Positions 1 to 6,710 of a stretch of DNA of 6,759 nucleotides are shown piece by piece. The position numbers were made by a program, and so were the translations under genes. Origin of the DNA: Bacteroidales bacterium (GTDB taxonomy: Bacteria > Bacteroidota > Bacteroidia > Bacteroidales > UBA1556); the NCBI GenBank assembly GCA_029935325.1, contig JAOZKO010000152.1, positions 1 to 6,759 of the forward strand. The letters run 5' to 3'. Positions within the stretch are counted from its first letter, which is position 1; each line of letters begins with the position of its first letter. A model generated the notes under the pieces. The model saw nothing but the letters and a program-made list of their open reading frames with translations, searched no databases and was not told the DNA's origin.

Positions 1-104
1 AGCTCTGCACAGGCTTCTATGCAAAAGAAAAATGCCTTGGTAAACAAAAAAATCTTAAATCCGGCCCATATACGACTTCAATCATTATAAAGTCTAATGC
101 CTAA
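1..104 (+). other. Possible 3' tail of a truncated upstream gene
   Basis: Two + frames are open from the window edge. One stops at TAA 88-90, giving 29 residues ending in HIRLQSL. The other stops at TAA 102-104, giving 34 residues ending in IIIKSNA. Base composition changes near here: the first hundred bases are visibly richer in G+C than the very AT-rich 105-161, as expected if coding sequence ends around this point. Neither peptide is recognisable and the two frames cannot be separated. It could equally be plain intergenic sequence. I saw no convincing minus-strand start either. Confidence 0.25.
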
Positions 105-119
105 TTAAAAAATTATCAT

Positions 120-127
120 TATTTTTG
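120..127 (+). promoter_or_regulatory. Candidate Bacteroidota -7 element (TATTTTTG)
   Basis: TATTTTTG matches the Bacteroidota -7 consensus TAnnTTTG exactly and lies 34 bases before the start codon at 162, giving a short leader of roughly 25-30 bases. No TTTG or TTG box is visible about 19-21 bases upstream, so only half of the usual promoter is present. Chance matches are common in sequence this AT-rich. Confidence 0.35.
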
Positions 128-161
128 CCTTGAAATTTTTAAGCTTTAATTTGCAAACAAT

Positions 162-704
162 ATGCATAAACTAAAACTCATACTTTTAATAATGACAACT
201 TACTATATGCAAGGTTGCAGTGATGAAAATCAAGCTGTTGCTTATTTCGATAAAATGTATATTCCTGTTCAGGAAATGATAAGTCTTGACAATAGTATGC
301 AGGAAGACTTGGAAGCACTTTTGGTAACAGAAGAGCATTTTGATAGTAATATTAGTGATGTTTCAATAAACTTTGAATCATTGGATAAATCATATGAGCT
401 ACTAAATTTATTTATAGAAAGCAAATCGCAAGAAATTAAGGAAATAGAAGTTTATAAAAGTGAGTTTCGAATAAAGCAGGCTTACGAAAAACTCTTGAAC
501 TCATATAAAAAGGAATTGAAAGATAGTTACCCTAATATATTCACTATTATGAAGATGGAAGAGGTTACAGAATCTGAAATAGCAATTTTCAATAACCTTT
601 TACAAGAGAGTCAAATTACTCTTGACCATGTGCTTGAAGATTTTTATGCTGTAGCGGCAGACTATGCACAGCGTTACGAAATTGAAATTGAAGAGGAAGA
701 TTAA
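162..704 (+). CDS. Small helical lipoprotein of unknown function
   Basis: I do not recognise the family with confidence. The 180-residue product opens with a short basic and hydrophobic signal (MHKLKLILLIMTTYY) ending in MQGC, so Cys19 is the probable lipidated residue. The box is slightly atypical, with Tyr at -4 and Gln at -2. Right after the Cys comes SDEN, resembling the Ser-Asp/Glu-rich surface-export signal of Bacteroidota lipoproteins, which suggests an outer-membrane, possibly outward-facing, protein. The mature part is acidic and rich in Glu, Lys and Leu with few Gly or Pro, consistent with a mostly alpha-helical bundle. It ends in an acidic tail (EIEIEEED). No catalytic motif is visible. 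Its outline loosely recalls LIC11966-type surface proteins, but that is a guess. It is separated by 156 bases and a candidate promoter from the next gene, so it is probably transcribed on its own. Confidence 0.8.
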   Translation: MHKLKLILLIMTTYYMQGCSDENQAVAYFDKMYIPVQEMISLDNSMQEDLEALLVTEEHFDSNISDVSINFESLDKSYELLNLFIESKSQEIKEIEVYKSEFRIKQAYEKLLNSYKKELKDSYPNIFTIMKMEEVTESEIAIFNNLLQESQITLDHVLEDFYAVAADYAQRYEIEIEEED

Positions 705-786
705 TTGTTGTTGTTAGTGCGATTCTAATAATTTTAAAAATAAAAATACAACAAACTAATACCATTTTTCGTTTTCCTTTTTTGCT

Positions 787-794
787 TAGTTTTG
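787..794 (+). promoter_or_regulatory. Candidate -7 element (TAGTTTTG) for the four-gene cluster
   Basis: TAGTTTTG fits the Bacteroidota -7 consensus TAnnTTTG exactly and lies 66 bases before the start codon at 861. Transcription would begin near position 800 and leave a leader of about 60 bases. A T-rich run with TTTTCG around 766-771 is the nearest thing to a -33 box, but its spacing is shorter than usual. The position, in the only sizeable gap ahead of the overlapping genes at 861-5066, is what makes it attractive. Confidence 0.4.
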
Positions 795-860
795 TTTGTG
801 GCATTTTAATGTCTCTTATTAACACTATTTTCGACTTTTAAAACAGCAATTATTCACATT

Positions 861-1646
861 ATGAAAAATATAATTACTTTAATAATAGTAGTACTGATTG
901 GAGTTTCGGGCATGGCCCAACCAATTAACCAAACCAATAGTCAAGGTAAGAAAATTGGTAAATGGACAAAAAATTTTGACAATGGAAACTTACGTTATAA
1001 AGGTCAATTTGAGAATGGATATGAGGTAGGTGAATTTGTTTACTATTATTCTAATGGAAAAATACAAAGTAAAATGCGATTTTCAGAGAAGGGAGTTGTT
1101 GCATCCGTTTCTATTTATTATAAAAATGGTGCAAAGCAAGCTACGGGTTCCTACTGGAAGAAACAGAAGCATAGCACTTGGAAGTATTATAATAATGCCA
1201 CAGGGAATATTAGCAAAGAAGAAACCTATTATAGAGGAAAGAAAAGTGGGCCATTTCGTGTTTACTATTCCAATGAACAAGTATATTCTGAAATTTTTTG
1301 GAAGGAAGGTGTTCGGCATGGCAGCTGGAAAGAATATTTTGAAAATGGTGAATTAAAACTATCTGCCACCTTTGTAAAAGGGAAGATGGAAGGGGAATAT
1401 ACTACCTATTATTTAGGTAAAAAAGTTTCCAGAAAAGGTCAATATGTCAATGGCAAGCTAGATGGTGTATGGATGAGTTATAATGAGCAAGGAATTTATA
1501 CAAAATATCAAAAATATAATGCTGGGATATTAGAGTTGGAGAGAAAGTATGAGAATGGTAAAATGGTTTATGAATTGGATAATATTAAGAATACTGTAAT
1601 TGATTTGAGAGAAAAGAAAGAAGGTGAGGAAGGTGAAGAAAAATAA
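861..1646 (+). CDS. Exported MORN/YwqK-type repeat protein
   Basis: The 261-residue product begins with a signal peptide (hydrophobic residues 4-16, likely cleavage after GMAQ near residue 20). From about residue 33 to 222 it consists of roughly eight degenerate repeats of 20-25 residues. Each follows a pattern like GxWxxYxxNGxxxxxxxYxxGxxxG, for example GSWKEYFENGELKLSATFVK at 154-173. This is the MORN_2 variant repeat seen in proteins often labelled 'YwqK family antitoxin'; such proteins form extended beta-sheet solenoids. The label comes from a Bacillus toxin cassette. Here the protein is exported and no toxin gene is adjacent, so an antitoxin role is unlikely; a periplasmic or surface scaffold is more plausible but unproven. 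The C-terminus is a charged Lys/Glu/Gly tail (250-261). Its purine-rich coding sequence overlaps the start of mnmA by 23 bases, indicating co-transcription. Confidence 0.88.
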   Translation: MKNIITLIIVVLIGVSGMAQPINQTNSQGKKIGKWTKNFDNGNLRYKGQFENGYEVGEFVYYYSNGKIQSKMRFSEKGVVASVSIYYKNGAKQATGSYWKKQKHSTWKYYNNATGNISKEETYYRGKKSGPFRVYYSNEQVYSEIFWKEGVRHGSWKEYFENGELKLSATFVKGKMEGEYTTYYLGKKVSRKGQYVNGKLDGVWMSYNEQGIYTKYQKYNAGILELERKYENGKMVYELDNIKNTVIDLREKKEGEEGEEK

Positions 1647-2727
1647 TAGAGTTTTAGTAGCAATGAGTGGTGGAATTGATAGTTCCATAGCTGCACTATT
1701 GCTTGAAGAGCAAGGCTTTGAGTTGGTAGGCATTACCATGAAGACATGGGATTATTCAACTGCTGGCAACAATAGTAAAGAAACCGGTTGCTGTAGTCTT
1801 GACTCCATAAACGACGCTCGAGAATTAGCAGTTTCAAGAGGTTTTCCTCATTATATTATCGATATTAGAGAGGAATTTGAAGGCAGTATTGTAAGCAATT
1901 TTGTTTCTGAGTATATGGTAGGTCGAACTCCAAATCCATGTATTTTATGCAATACATTTATTAAGTGGGAGGCTCTATTAAAGAGAGCAGATGAACTTGA
2001 CTGCTATTATATTGCAACAGGACATTATGCACAGCTCAAAGAAGAAGCTGGGCGATATTATGTGACAAAAGGAATTGATGGAGGCAAGGATCAAAGCTAT
2101 GTGCTTTGGGGAGTAAGTCAAGAGAATCTTGCTCGCACAATGTTTCCTTTGGGCGATTTTCATAAAAGCGAAATCAGAGATCTAGCACGTAAGCATGGCT
2201 TTGATAATCTGGCAAATAAGAGAGAAAGTTTCGAAATTTGCTTTATTCCTGATAATGATTATCGGGGATTTCTGAAGAGAGAGGTTGAAGGTCTTGAACA
2301 GAAAGTTGATGGTGGAGATTTTGTCCTTACTGACGGTACAGTTGTTGGCAAGCATGGTGGTTTTCCGTTTTATACAATTGGTCAGCGAAAAGGACTAATA
2401 GCAATGGGTAAGCCTGTATATGTTAATGAAATTGATGCTGAAAATAATAGGATTGTTATTGGCCCGCGTGAGGAACTTTTGGGGGATAAAATGCTTGTGG
2501 GAAAACTCAATTGGCAGAAATATAGTAGCATTGACGATGGAATGAAAGTAGAGGTGCAAATTAGGCATCACGATCCTGGTTCAACGGCAAGATTATATAA
2601 TGAGCCTAATGGAGTAATTCGTGTTGAATTTGACCAGCCAGTTTCAGCCATTACACCCGGACAATCGGCTGTATTCTTCGAAAATGATGATGTTATTGCA
2701 GGTGGATTTATTGTAAAACGAATTTAA
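1624..2727 (+). CDS. mnmA: tRNA 2-thiouridine(34) synthase MnmA
   Basis: MnmA adenylates and thiolates uridine 34 in the anticodons of tRNA-Lys, -Glu and -Gln in the cytoplasm, taking sulfur from a cysteine-desulfurase relay. The 367-residue length is normal for the family. The N-terminal PP-loop is SGGIDSS at residues 15-21. The tRNA-binding and catalytic block GRTPNPCILCN covers 100-110, with the catalytic Cys at 109. ATGHYAQL (131-138) and KDQSYVLW (155-162) follow, then the second catalytic Cys at 206 in EICFIPDND. The central TIGQRKGL (251-258) and C-terminal ITPGQSAVFF (343-352) motifs are intact. Cys106 replaces the Asp of the E. coli motif PNPDILC. The start is GTG at 1624; GTG at 1633 is an equally good alternative, while ATG at 1663 would remove the first beta strand before the PP-loop. 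The gene overlaps its predecessor and lies 1 base before the next gene. Confidence 0.97.
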   Translation: MRKVKKNNRVLVAMSGGIDSSIAALLLEEQGFELVGITMKTWDYSTAGNNSKETGCCSLDSINDARELAVSRGFPHYIIDIREEFEGSIVSNFVSEYMVGRTPNPCILCNTFIKWEALLKRADELDCYYIATGHYAQLKEEAGRYYVTKGIDGGKDQSYVLWGVSQENLARTMFPLGDFHKSEIRDLARKHGFDNLANKRESFEICFIPDNDYRGFLKREVEGLEQKVDGGDFVLTDGTVVGKHGGFPFYTIGQRKGLIAMGKPVYVNEIDAENNRIVIGPREELLGDKMLVGKLNWQKYSSIDDGMKVEVQIRHHDPGSTARLYNEPNGVIRVEFDQPVSAITPGQSAVFFENDDVIAGGFIVKRI

Positions 2728-2728
2728 G

Positions 2729-3394
2729 ATGAAAAAACTAAGCTTCATATTGATAAGCATAATAATAACGACTTTTTATGCCTGCGAAAAAGACACAGAA
2801 AGTCCAGTAAATATGGGATATAATTATTTTCCAATTGAAACTGCAAATTATAGCATTTATCAAGTGGACTCTATTGTTTGGGATGATTATAATCAGACTA
2901 TCGATACTTTCCATTTTGTAGTGAAATTATTAATAGATTCTAGTTTTACCGATAATTCTGGAAGATTAGCATACCGATGGAAAAAATATTTAAGAAACGA
3001 TTCCTCTCAATGGGTTTTTAATACCAATTATACTATTACAAAAAGCTCACAAAGGCTTGAAACTATTGAAGAAAATATGAGATATATTAAGCTTATTTTT
3101 CCGGTAGTTGCTGGTTCTAATTGGGATTCGGAAGCACTAAATATTGATGATGCTACAAATGCTATTTATGGTGATGTTGACTATTCTACATCAATACTTG
3201 GTGTTAATTACGATAGTTGCGCACAGGTAATTTATGAGGAAGAAGTAAACCTAATTCAAGAAATTGTACATCATGAAATATATGCACGGGATGTGGGAAT
3301 GATATACCGTAAAGATATTCATAAACAAGATAAATTGAATTTTTTGCAAGGTTATAATGTTGAATATAAGCTTATAGAATATGGCCAAGAATAA
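2729..3394 (+). CDS. Bacteroidota lipoprotein of unknown function, coupled to the peptidase
   Basis: The 221-residue product has a lipoprotein signal, MKKLSFILISIIITTFYAC, with Cys19 as the predicted lipid anchor. It is followed by EKDTE, an arrangement like the K-(D/E)2 surface-export signal described in Bacteroidota, so outer-surface exposure is plausible. The mature part looks beta-rich, with many Tyr, Ile and Val and few long helices. Its layout suggests a conserved family without assigned function: YFPIETANYSIYQVDSI near 33-49, the block RYIKLIFPVVAGSNW at 118-132, and a C-terminal EIYARDVGMIYRK at 183-195. No enzymatic motif is visible. It starts 1 base after the mnmA stop and overlaps the peptidase gene by 14 bases, so the pair is probably translated together. 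A role in handling or anchoring the secreted peptidase is possible but is inference only. Confidence 0.87.
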   Translation: MKKLSFILISIIITTFYACEKDTESPVNMGYNYFPIETANYSIYQVDSIVWDDYNQTIDTFHFVVKLLIDSSFTDNSGRLAYRWKKYLRNDSSQWVFNTNYTITKSSQRLETIEENMRYIKLIFPVVAGSNWDSEALNIDDATNAIYGDVDYSTSILGVNYDSCAQVIYEEEVNLIQEIVHHEIYARDVGMIYRKDIHKQDKLNFLQGYNVEYKLIEYGQE

Positions 3395-5066
3395 TACTTA
3401 TGCATTTGTTTTCTTTCTATTATTAGTTTTTCTTACGACAAATATAAGCGGCTATGCACAAGAATTTCCTTCATGGTATTTGGTTAGCTTAAAGGATAAA
3501 AAGAATAGTCCATATAGTATTTCAACACCTTCTGATTTTCTGTCGCCAAAGGCAATAGAGCGACGTCAAAAAGCAAATATTGCAATCGACAGCACAGATT
3601 TGCCAATTAATCCTAATTATGTAGATAGCTTAGTAAATTATGGATTGCAGATATTTCATAAATCAAATTGGCTAAATGCAGCTTTGGTATATGTAGAAGA
3701 CGCAGGCAAGCTTAATTTACTGAATAGCAGTACAATTGTGGATTCTATTGCTTTTATGGCTCCCTATGATACTCCAAAAATTACACTAGTAAAGAAGGGT
3801 AATAAAGTAATAAAACGCACTAAAGCAATAAATTATAATATTGAAAATATTGCGGAATTTAGCGATACTGAAGCGCGTATAGCCATGATTGAACTTGACC
3901 CACTTATGAATATGGGTTATGGAGGTAAAGGTATTGAAATCGCTGTATTTGATAATGGTTTTAGTAATGTGGATATTATTCCTGCCTTTGCGCATCTTTA
4001 TCAAAACAATCAATTATTAGGTACTCGCAATTTTACCAATGATGGCAAAAAAGTATATAAGTCAGGAAGCCATGGGACAAGTGTGCTTTCCACCATGGCC
4101 GGCTATGTAGAAAATGATTTTGCAGGTAGCGCAATAGAAGCAAATTACTACTTATTTCAAACGGAGGACAATCGCAGTGAATATCCCATTGAAGAGGCAA
4201 ATTGGCTTTTTGCTGCTGAATATGCTGATTCTTTAGGGGTAGATATTATTACATCTTCACTGGTTTATACTGCCTTCGATAGTTCAATGTTTAACCATAC
4301 CCATATCCAACTTAATGGTAAAACAGCTATTGTAAGTCGTGCTGCAGTTTTTGCCGCTAAAAAAGGTATCTTAGTATTTCAATCTGCAGGAAATGAAGGT
4401 AATAAATCCTGGCAAAAAATATGCTTTCCCTCTGATGCTAGTGATATAATAACTGTTGGTGCAGTTGATGAGAATCAAATACTTGCAGACTTTAGTTCCC
4501 ATGGATATTCTGCTGATGGAAGGATAAAACCCGACATATGTGCTATGGGCAAAAATACAGCTCTTATAAATGCCCAAGGCAAGATTTTTGAATCTAGTGG
4601 TACATCCTTTTCTACACCATTGCTTGCGGGAGCAGCAGCAACACTTATGCAGACATCACCCAATAGCAATGCTATTGAAATTAGAGAAGCTATATTGCAA
4701 TCTGCAAAGCAGTATGAATCCCCTGACTCGCTTTTGGGATATGGAATTCCTGACTTTTATTTAGCATCAATATTATTACAAATGGATACCATTAGCCAAT
4801 TGGAAGAAAATAAGGAATTCTGGGTTATCCCAAACCCTTTTAACAATCAATTTCGTATATTGTTTTCTACCTCTGATAGCGAGCAAGTTGATATTTCTCT
4901 TTATGATATAAGTGGTAAATTACTTTGGATGAAAGAATATATAGAAACCTCACCAGGGAAAAACTTCTACCAAATTGACCATTTACAAGAGCTTGCACAA
5001 GGGCTGTATTTTGTTAATATTCAGGTTGGTGAAAAAAGATATTCTAAGAAAATTATTAAGCAGTAA
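3381..5066 (+). CDS. Secreted subtilisin-like (S8) serine peptidase with T9SS type A sorting domain
   Basis: This 561-residue enzyme should hydrolyse peptide bonds outside the cell. A signal peptide (about residues 1-27, ending GYAQ) directs Sec export. Residues 30-130 form a pro-region with the block SPKAIERRQKANIAI (55-69), known in Bacteroidota subtilases and probably acting as a folding propeptide. The S8 catalytic set is complete: Asp191 in AVFDNGF, His231 in GSHGTS, oxyanion Asn338 in QSAGNEG, and Ser409 in SSGTSFSTP. The Asp motif reads DNG rather than the textbook DSG/DTG. Residues about 480-561 form the type A C-terminal sorting domain: PNPFNNQF (484-491), SLYDISGKLLW (506-516), LAQGLYFVNI (538-547) and a basic KKIIKQ end. 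This domain routes proteins through the type IX secretion system and is usually removed during surface attachment or release. The gene overlaps the upstream lipoprotein gene by 14 bases and closes the cluster. Substrate is unknown. Confidence 0.95.
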   Translation: MAKNNTYAFVFFLLLVFLTTNISGYAQEFPSWYLVSLKDKKNSPYSISTPSDFLSPKAIERRQKANIAIDSTDLPINPNYVDSLVNYGLQIFHKSNWLNAALVYVEDAGKLNLLNSSTIVDSIAFMAPYDTPKITLVKKGNKVIKRTKAINYNIENIAEFSDTEARIAMIELDPLMNMGYGGKGIEIAVFDNGFSNVDIIPAFAHLYQNNQLLGTRNFTNDGKKVYKSGSHGTSVLSTMAGYVENDFAGSAIEANYYLFQTEDNRSEYPIEEANWLFAAEYADSLGVDIITSSLVYTAFDSSMFNHTHIQLNGKTAIVSRAAVFAAKKGILVFQSAGNEGNKSWQKICFPSDASDIITVGAVDENQILADFSSHGYSADGRIKPDICAMGKNTALINAQGKIFESSGTSFSTPLLAGAAATLMQTSPNSNAIEIREAILQSAKQYESPDSLLGYGIPDFYLASILLQMDTISQLEENKEFWVIPNPFNNQFRILFSTSDSEQVDISLYDISGKLLWMKEYIETSPGKNFYQIDHLQELAQGLYFVNIQVGEKRYSKKIIKQ

Positions 5067-5159
5067 GGGGAGCCTGTTTTTAGTAGTATTTCTTCATATA
5101 TAATTTCTAAAAAACATTCACTAATATTTACTACTTTTATGCAATAATTACACTAAAAA

Positions 5160-5167
5160 TAATTTTG
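5160..5167 (+). promoter_or_regulatory. Possible -7 element (TAATTTTG) immediately before yifB
   Basis: TAATTTTG matches TAnnTTTG exactly but ends only 4 bases before the ATG at 5172, so a transcript made from it would have almost no leader. A T-rich stretch at 5135-5139 (TTTTA) lies about 20 bases upstream, where a -33 box would be expected. A second, one-mismatch candidate, TACTTTTA at 5132-5139, would leave a more ordinary leader of about 25 bases. Neither can be chosen from sequence alone. Confidence 0.25.
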
Positions 5168-5171
5168 AAAG

Positions 5172-6710
5172 ATGTTAGTAAAAACATTTGGCGCAGCTCT
5201 ACATGGTATCGACGCCTTAACCATTACCATAGAAGTTAATATTAGTAAGGGAATCAATATGCATATTGTGGGCTTACCCGATAGTGCTGTCAAGGAAAGT
5301 CAACAACGCATTCATGCTGCTCTTATAAATAATGACTTTAAAATGCCGGGAAGGAAAACCGTAATTAATATGGCTCCAGCCGATATTCGCAAGGAAGGTT
5401 CTGCCTACGATTTACCAATTGCAATGGGGATTTTAGGAGCATCGGAGCAAATTAGCAGTCAATATTTTGGAGATTATTTGGTAATGGGAGAGTTAAGTCT
5501 TGATGGCAGCGTTCATCCTATAAAAGGCTCATTGCCAATTGCCATTGAAGCTCGTGAGAAGAAATTTAAAGGCATTATTCTACCGAAAGCGAATGCTCCA
5601 GAGGCAGCAATTGTAAATAATATTATTGTTTATGGCGTGGATAATATCCGGGAAATAGTAGATTTTTTTGATAATAATGTTGAGCCGGAAATTTTTAAAA
5701 TTGACACTCGCCAAGAGTTTTATAGCCGGCTTGATGAATATGAATTTGATTTTGAAGATGTAAAAGGACAAGTAAATATAAAACGCGCTTTAGAGATTGC
5801 AGCATCAGGAGGTCATAATGCAATTATGATAGGCCCACCAGGTTCAGGTAAAACAATGTTATCAAAGCGATTGCCTTCTATTTTACCCCCTCTAAATCTG
5901 CATGAAGCTTTAGAAACCACAAAAATACATTCTGTAGCAGGACTAATGTCTGCCAATCAAGCATTGATTTCTGTTCGCCCTTTTAGAGCTCCGCACCATA
6001 CCATAAGTGATGTGGCCTTGGTGGGGGGAGGAACATATCCTCAGGCAGGAGAAATATCTCTTGCTCATAATGGAGTATTGTTTTTGGATGAGTTACCCGA
6101 ATTTAAGCGCACAGTTTTAGAAGTAATGAGGCAGCCTATCGAAAATAGAAGTATTACAATCTCTAGAGCAAAATTTACCGTTGAATATCCTGCAAGCTTT
6201 ATGCTAATTGCTAGTATGAATCCCTGTCCGTGTGGATATTATAATCATCCTGAGAAAGCTTGTGTTTGTGCTCCAGGAGTAGTACAGAAATATTTGAATA
6301 AGATTTCCGGTCCGCTTTTAGATAGAATTGATTTACATGTGGAAGTAACACCTGTTCCATTTCGTGAACTTTCCAAACTGAAGAAATCGGAAAATAGTTC
6401 TTCAATTCGAAAACGAGTAATTATTGCTAGAGATATTCAGGAAAAAAGATTTGCTGATAGTCATGGAATTTATGCTAATGCTCAAATGAGTAGCAGAATG
6501 TTGCATACCTATTGTACTGTGGATGATGAAGGGCAGGAATTACTGAAAAATGCAATGGAGAAGCTAGGTTTGTCGGCACGTGCTTATGATAGAATATTAA
6601 AAGTAGCAAGAACAATTGCTGATCTGGACAATGAAGAAAATATTAATAATGAACATCTGTCGGAAGCAATACAATATCGTAGTTTGGATAGAGATGGGTG
6701 GGGGACGTGA
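5172..6710 (+). CDS. YifB/ComM-type Mg-chelatase-like AAA+ ATPase
   Basis: The 512-residue product is a complete YifB family member. Residues 1-170 are the N-terminal ChlI domain with a Lon-protease-like fold (GLPDSAVKES at 34-43, MGELSLDG at 105-112). The AAA+ core follows: Walker A GPPGSGKT at 221-228, the conserved RPFRAPHHTISD at 269-280, Walker B VLFLDE at 302-307, and SGPLLDRIDLHVEV at 379-392, which holds the likely arginine finger. A four-Cys cluster (352, 354, 364, 366; PCPCG and CVC) should bind zinc. The C-terminal helical domain contains LSARAYDRILKVARTIADL (467-485). In Vibrio and Acinetobacter the homologue ComM is a hexameric helicase that promotes branch migration when incoming DNA recombines; the same DNA-processing role here is inferred. 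The ATG start gives the MLVKTFGAALHGIDA opening expected for the family. It is separated by 105 bases from the peptidase gene and is probably its own unit. Confidence 0.96.
   Translation: MLVKTFGAALHGIDALTITIEVNISKGINMHIVGLPDSAVKESQQRIHAALINNDFKMPGRKTVINMAPADIRKEGSAYDLPIAMGILGASEQISSQYFGDYLVMGELSLDGSVHPIKGSLPIAIEAREKKFKGIILPKANAPEAAIVNNIIVYGVDNIREIVDFFDNNVEPEIFKIDTRQEFYSRLDEYEFDFEDVKGQVNIKRALEIAASGGHNAIMIGPPGSGKTMLSKRLPSILPPLNLHEALETTKIHSVAGLMSANQALISVRPFRAPHHTISDVALVGGGTYPQAGEISLAHNGVLFLDELPEFKRTVLEVMRQPIENRSITISRAKFTVEYPASFMLIASMNPCPCGYYNHPEKACVCAPGVVQKYLNKISGPLLDRIDLHVEVTPVPFRELSKLKKSENSSSIRKRVIIARDIQEKRFADSHGIYANAQMSSRMLHTYCTVDDEGQELLKNAMEKLGLSARAYDRILKVARTIADLDNEENINNEHLSEAIQYRSLDRDGWGT

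Noticed and set aside
700..760. AT-rich stem around the stop of the first lipoprotein (ATTA/TAAT and TTGTTGT/ACAACAA) followed by T-rich sequence, as a terminator
   Set aside because: Nearly all A-T pairs, an internal mismatch and a loop of about 36 bases make it too weak to support as a terminator.
616..825. Minus-strand open frame of 69 codons across the end of the first lipoprotein gene and the following gap
   Set aside because: It overlaps a good lipoprotein gene, has no recognisable protein features, and its low-complexity composition mirrors AT-rich sequence. It is a shadow frame, as are the other minus-strand frames inside mnmA, the peptidase and yifB.
861..2727. Toxin-antitoxin module formed by the YwqK-like protein and its neighbour
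   Set aside because: The downstream gene is clearly mnmA, the repeat protein is exported, and no toxin-like small gene is present.
5067..5081. Short GGGGAGCCTGTTTTT after the peptidase stop as a terminator
   Set aside because: The T run is suggestive, but the only stem is AGG/CCT, three base pairs, which is too short.
5082..5135. Inverted repeat AGTAGTA (5082-5088) and TACTACT (5129-5135) in the gap before yifB
   Set aside because: Only 7 bases, AT-rich, with a 40-base loop. Expected by chance in this composition.
5172..6710. Magnesium chelatase subunit for (bacterio)chlorophyll synthesis
   Set aside because: The N-terminal Lon-like ChlI domain, the four-Cys cluster and the C-terminal domain match YifB/ComM, and no pigment genes are nearby.
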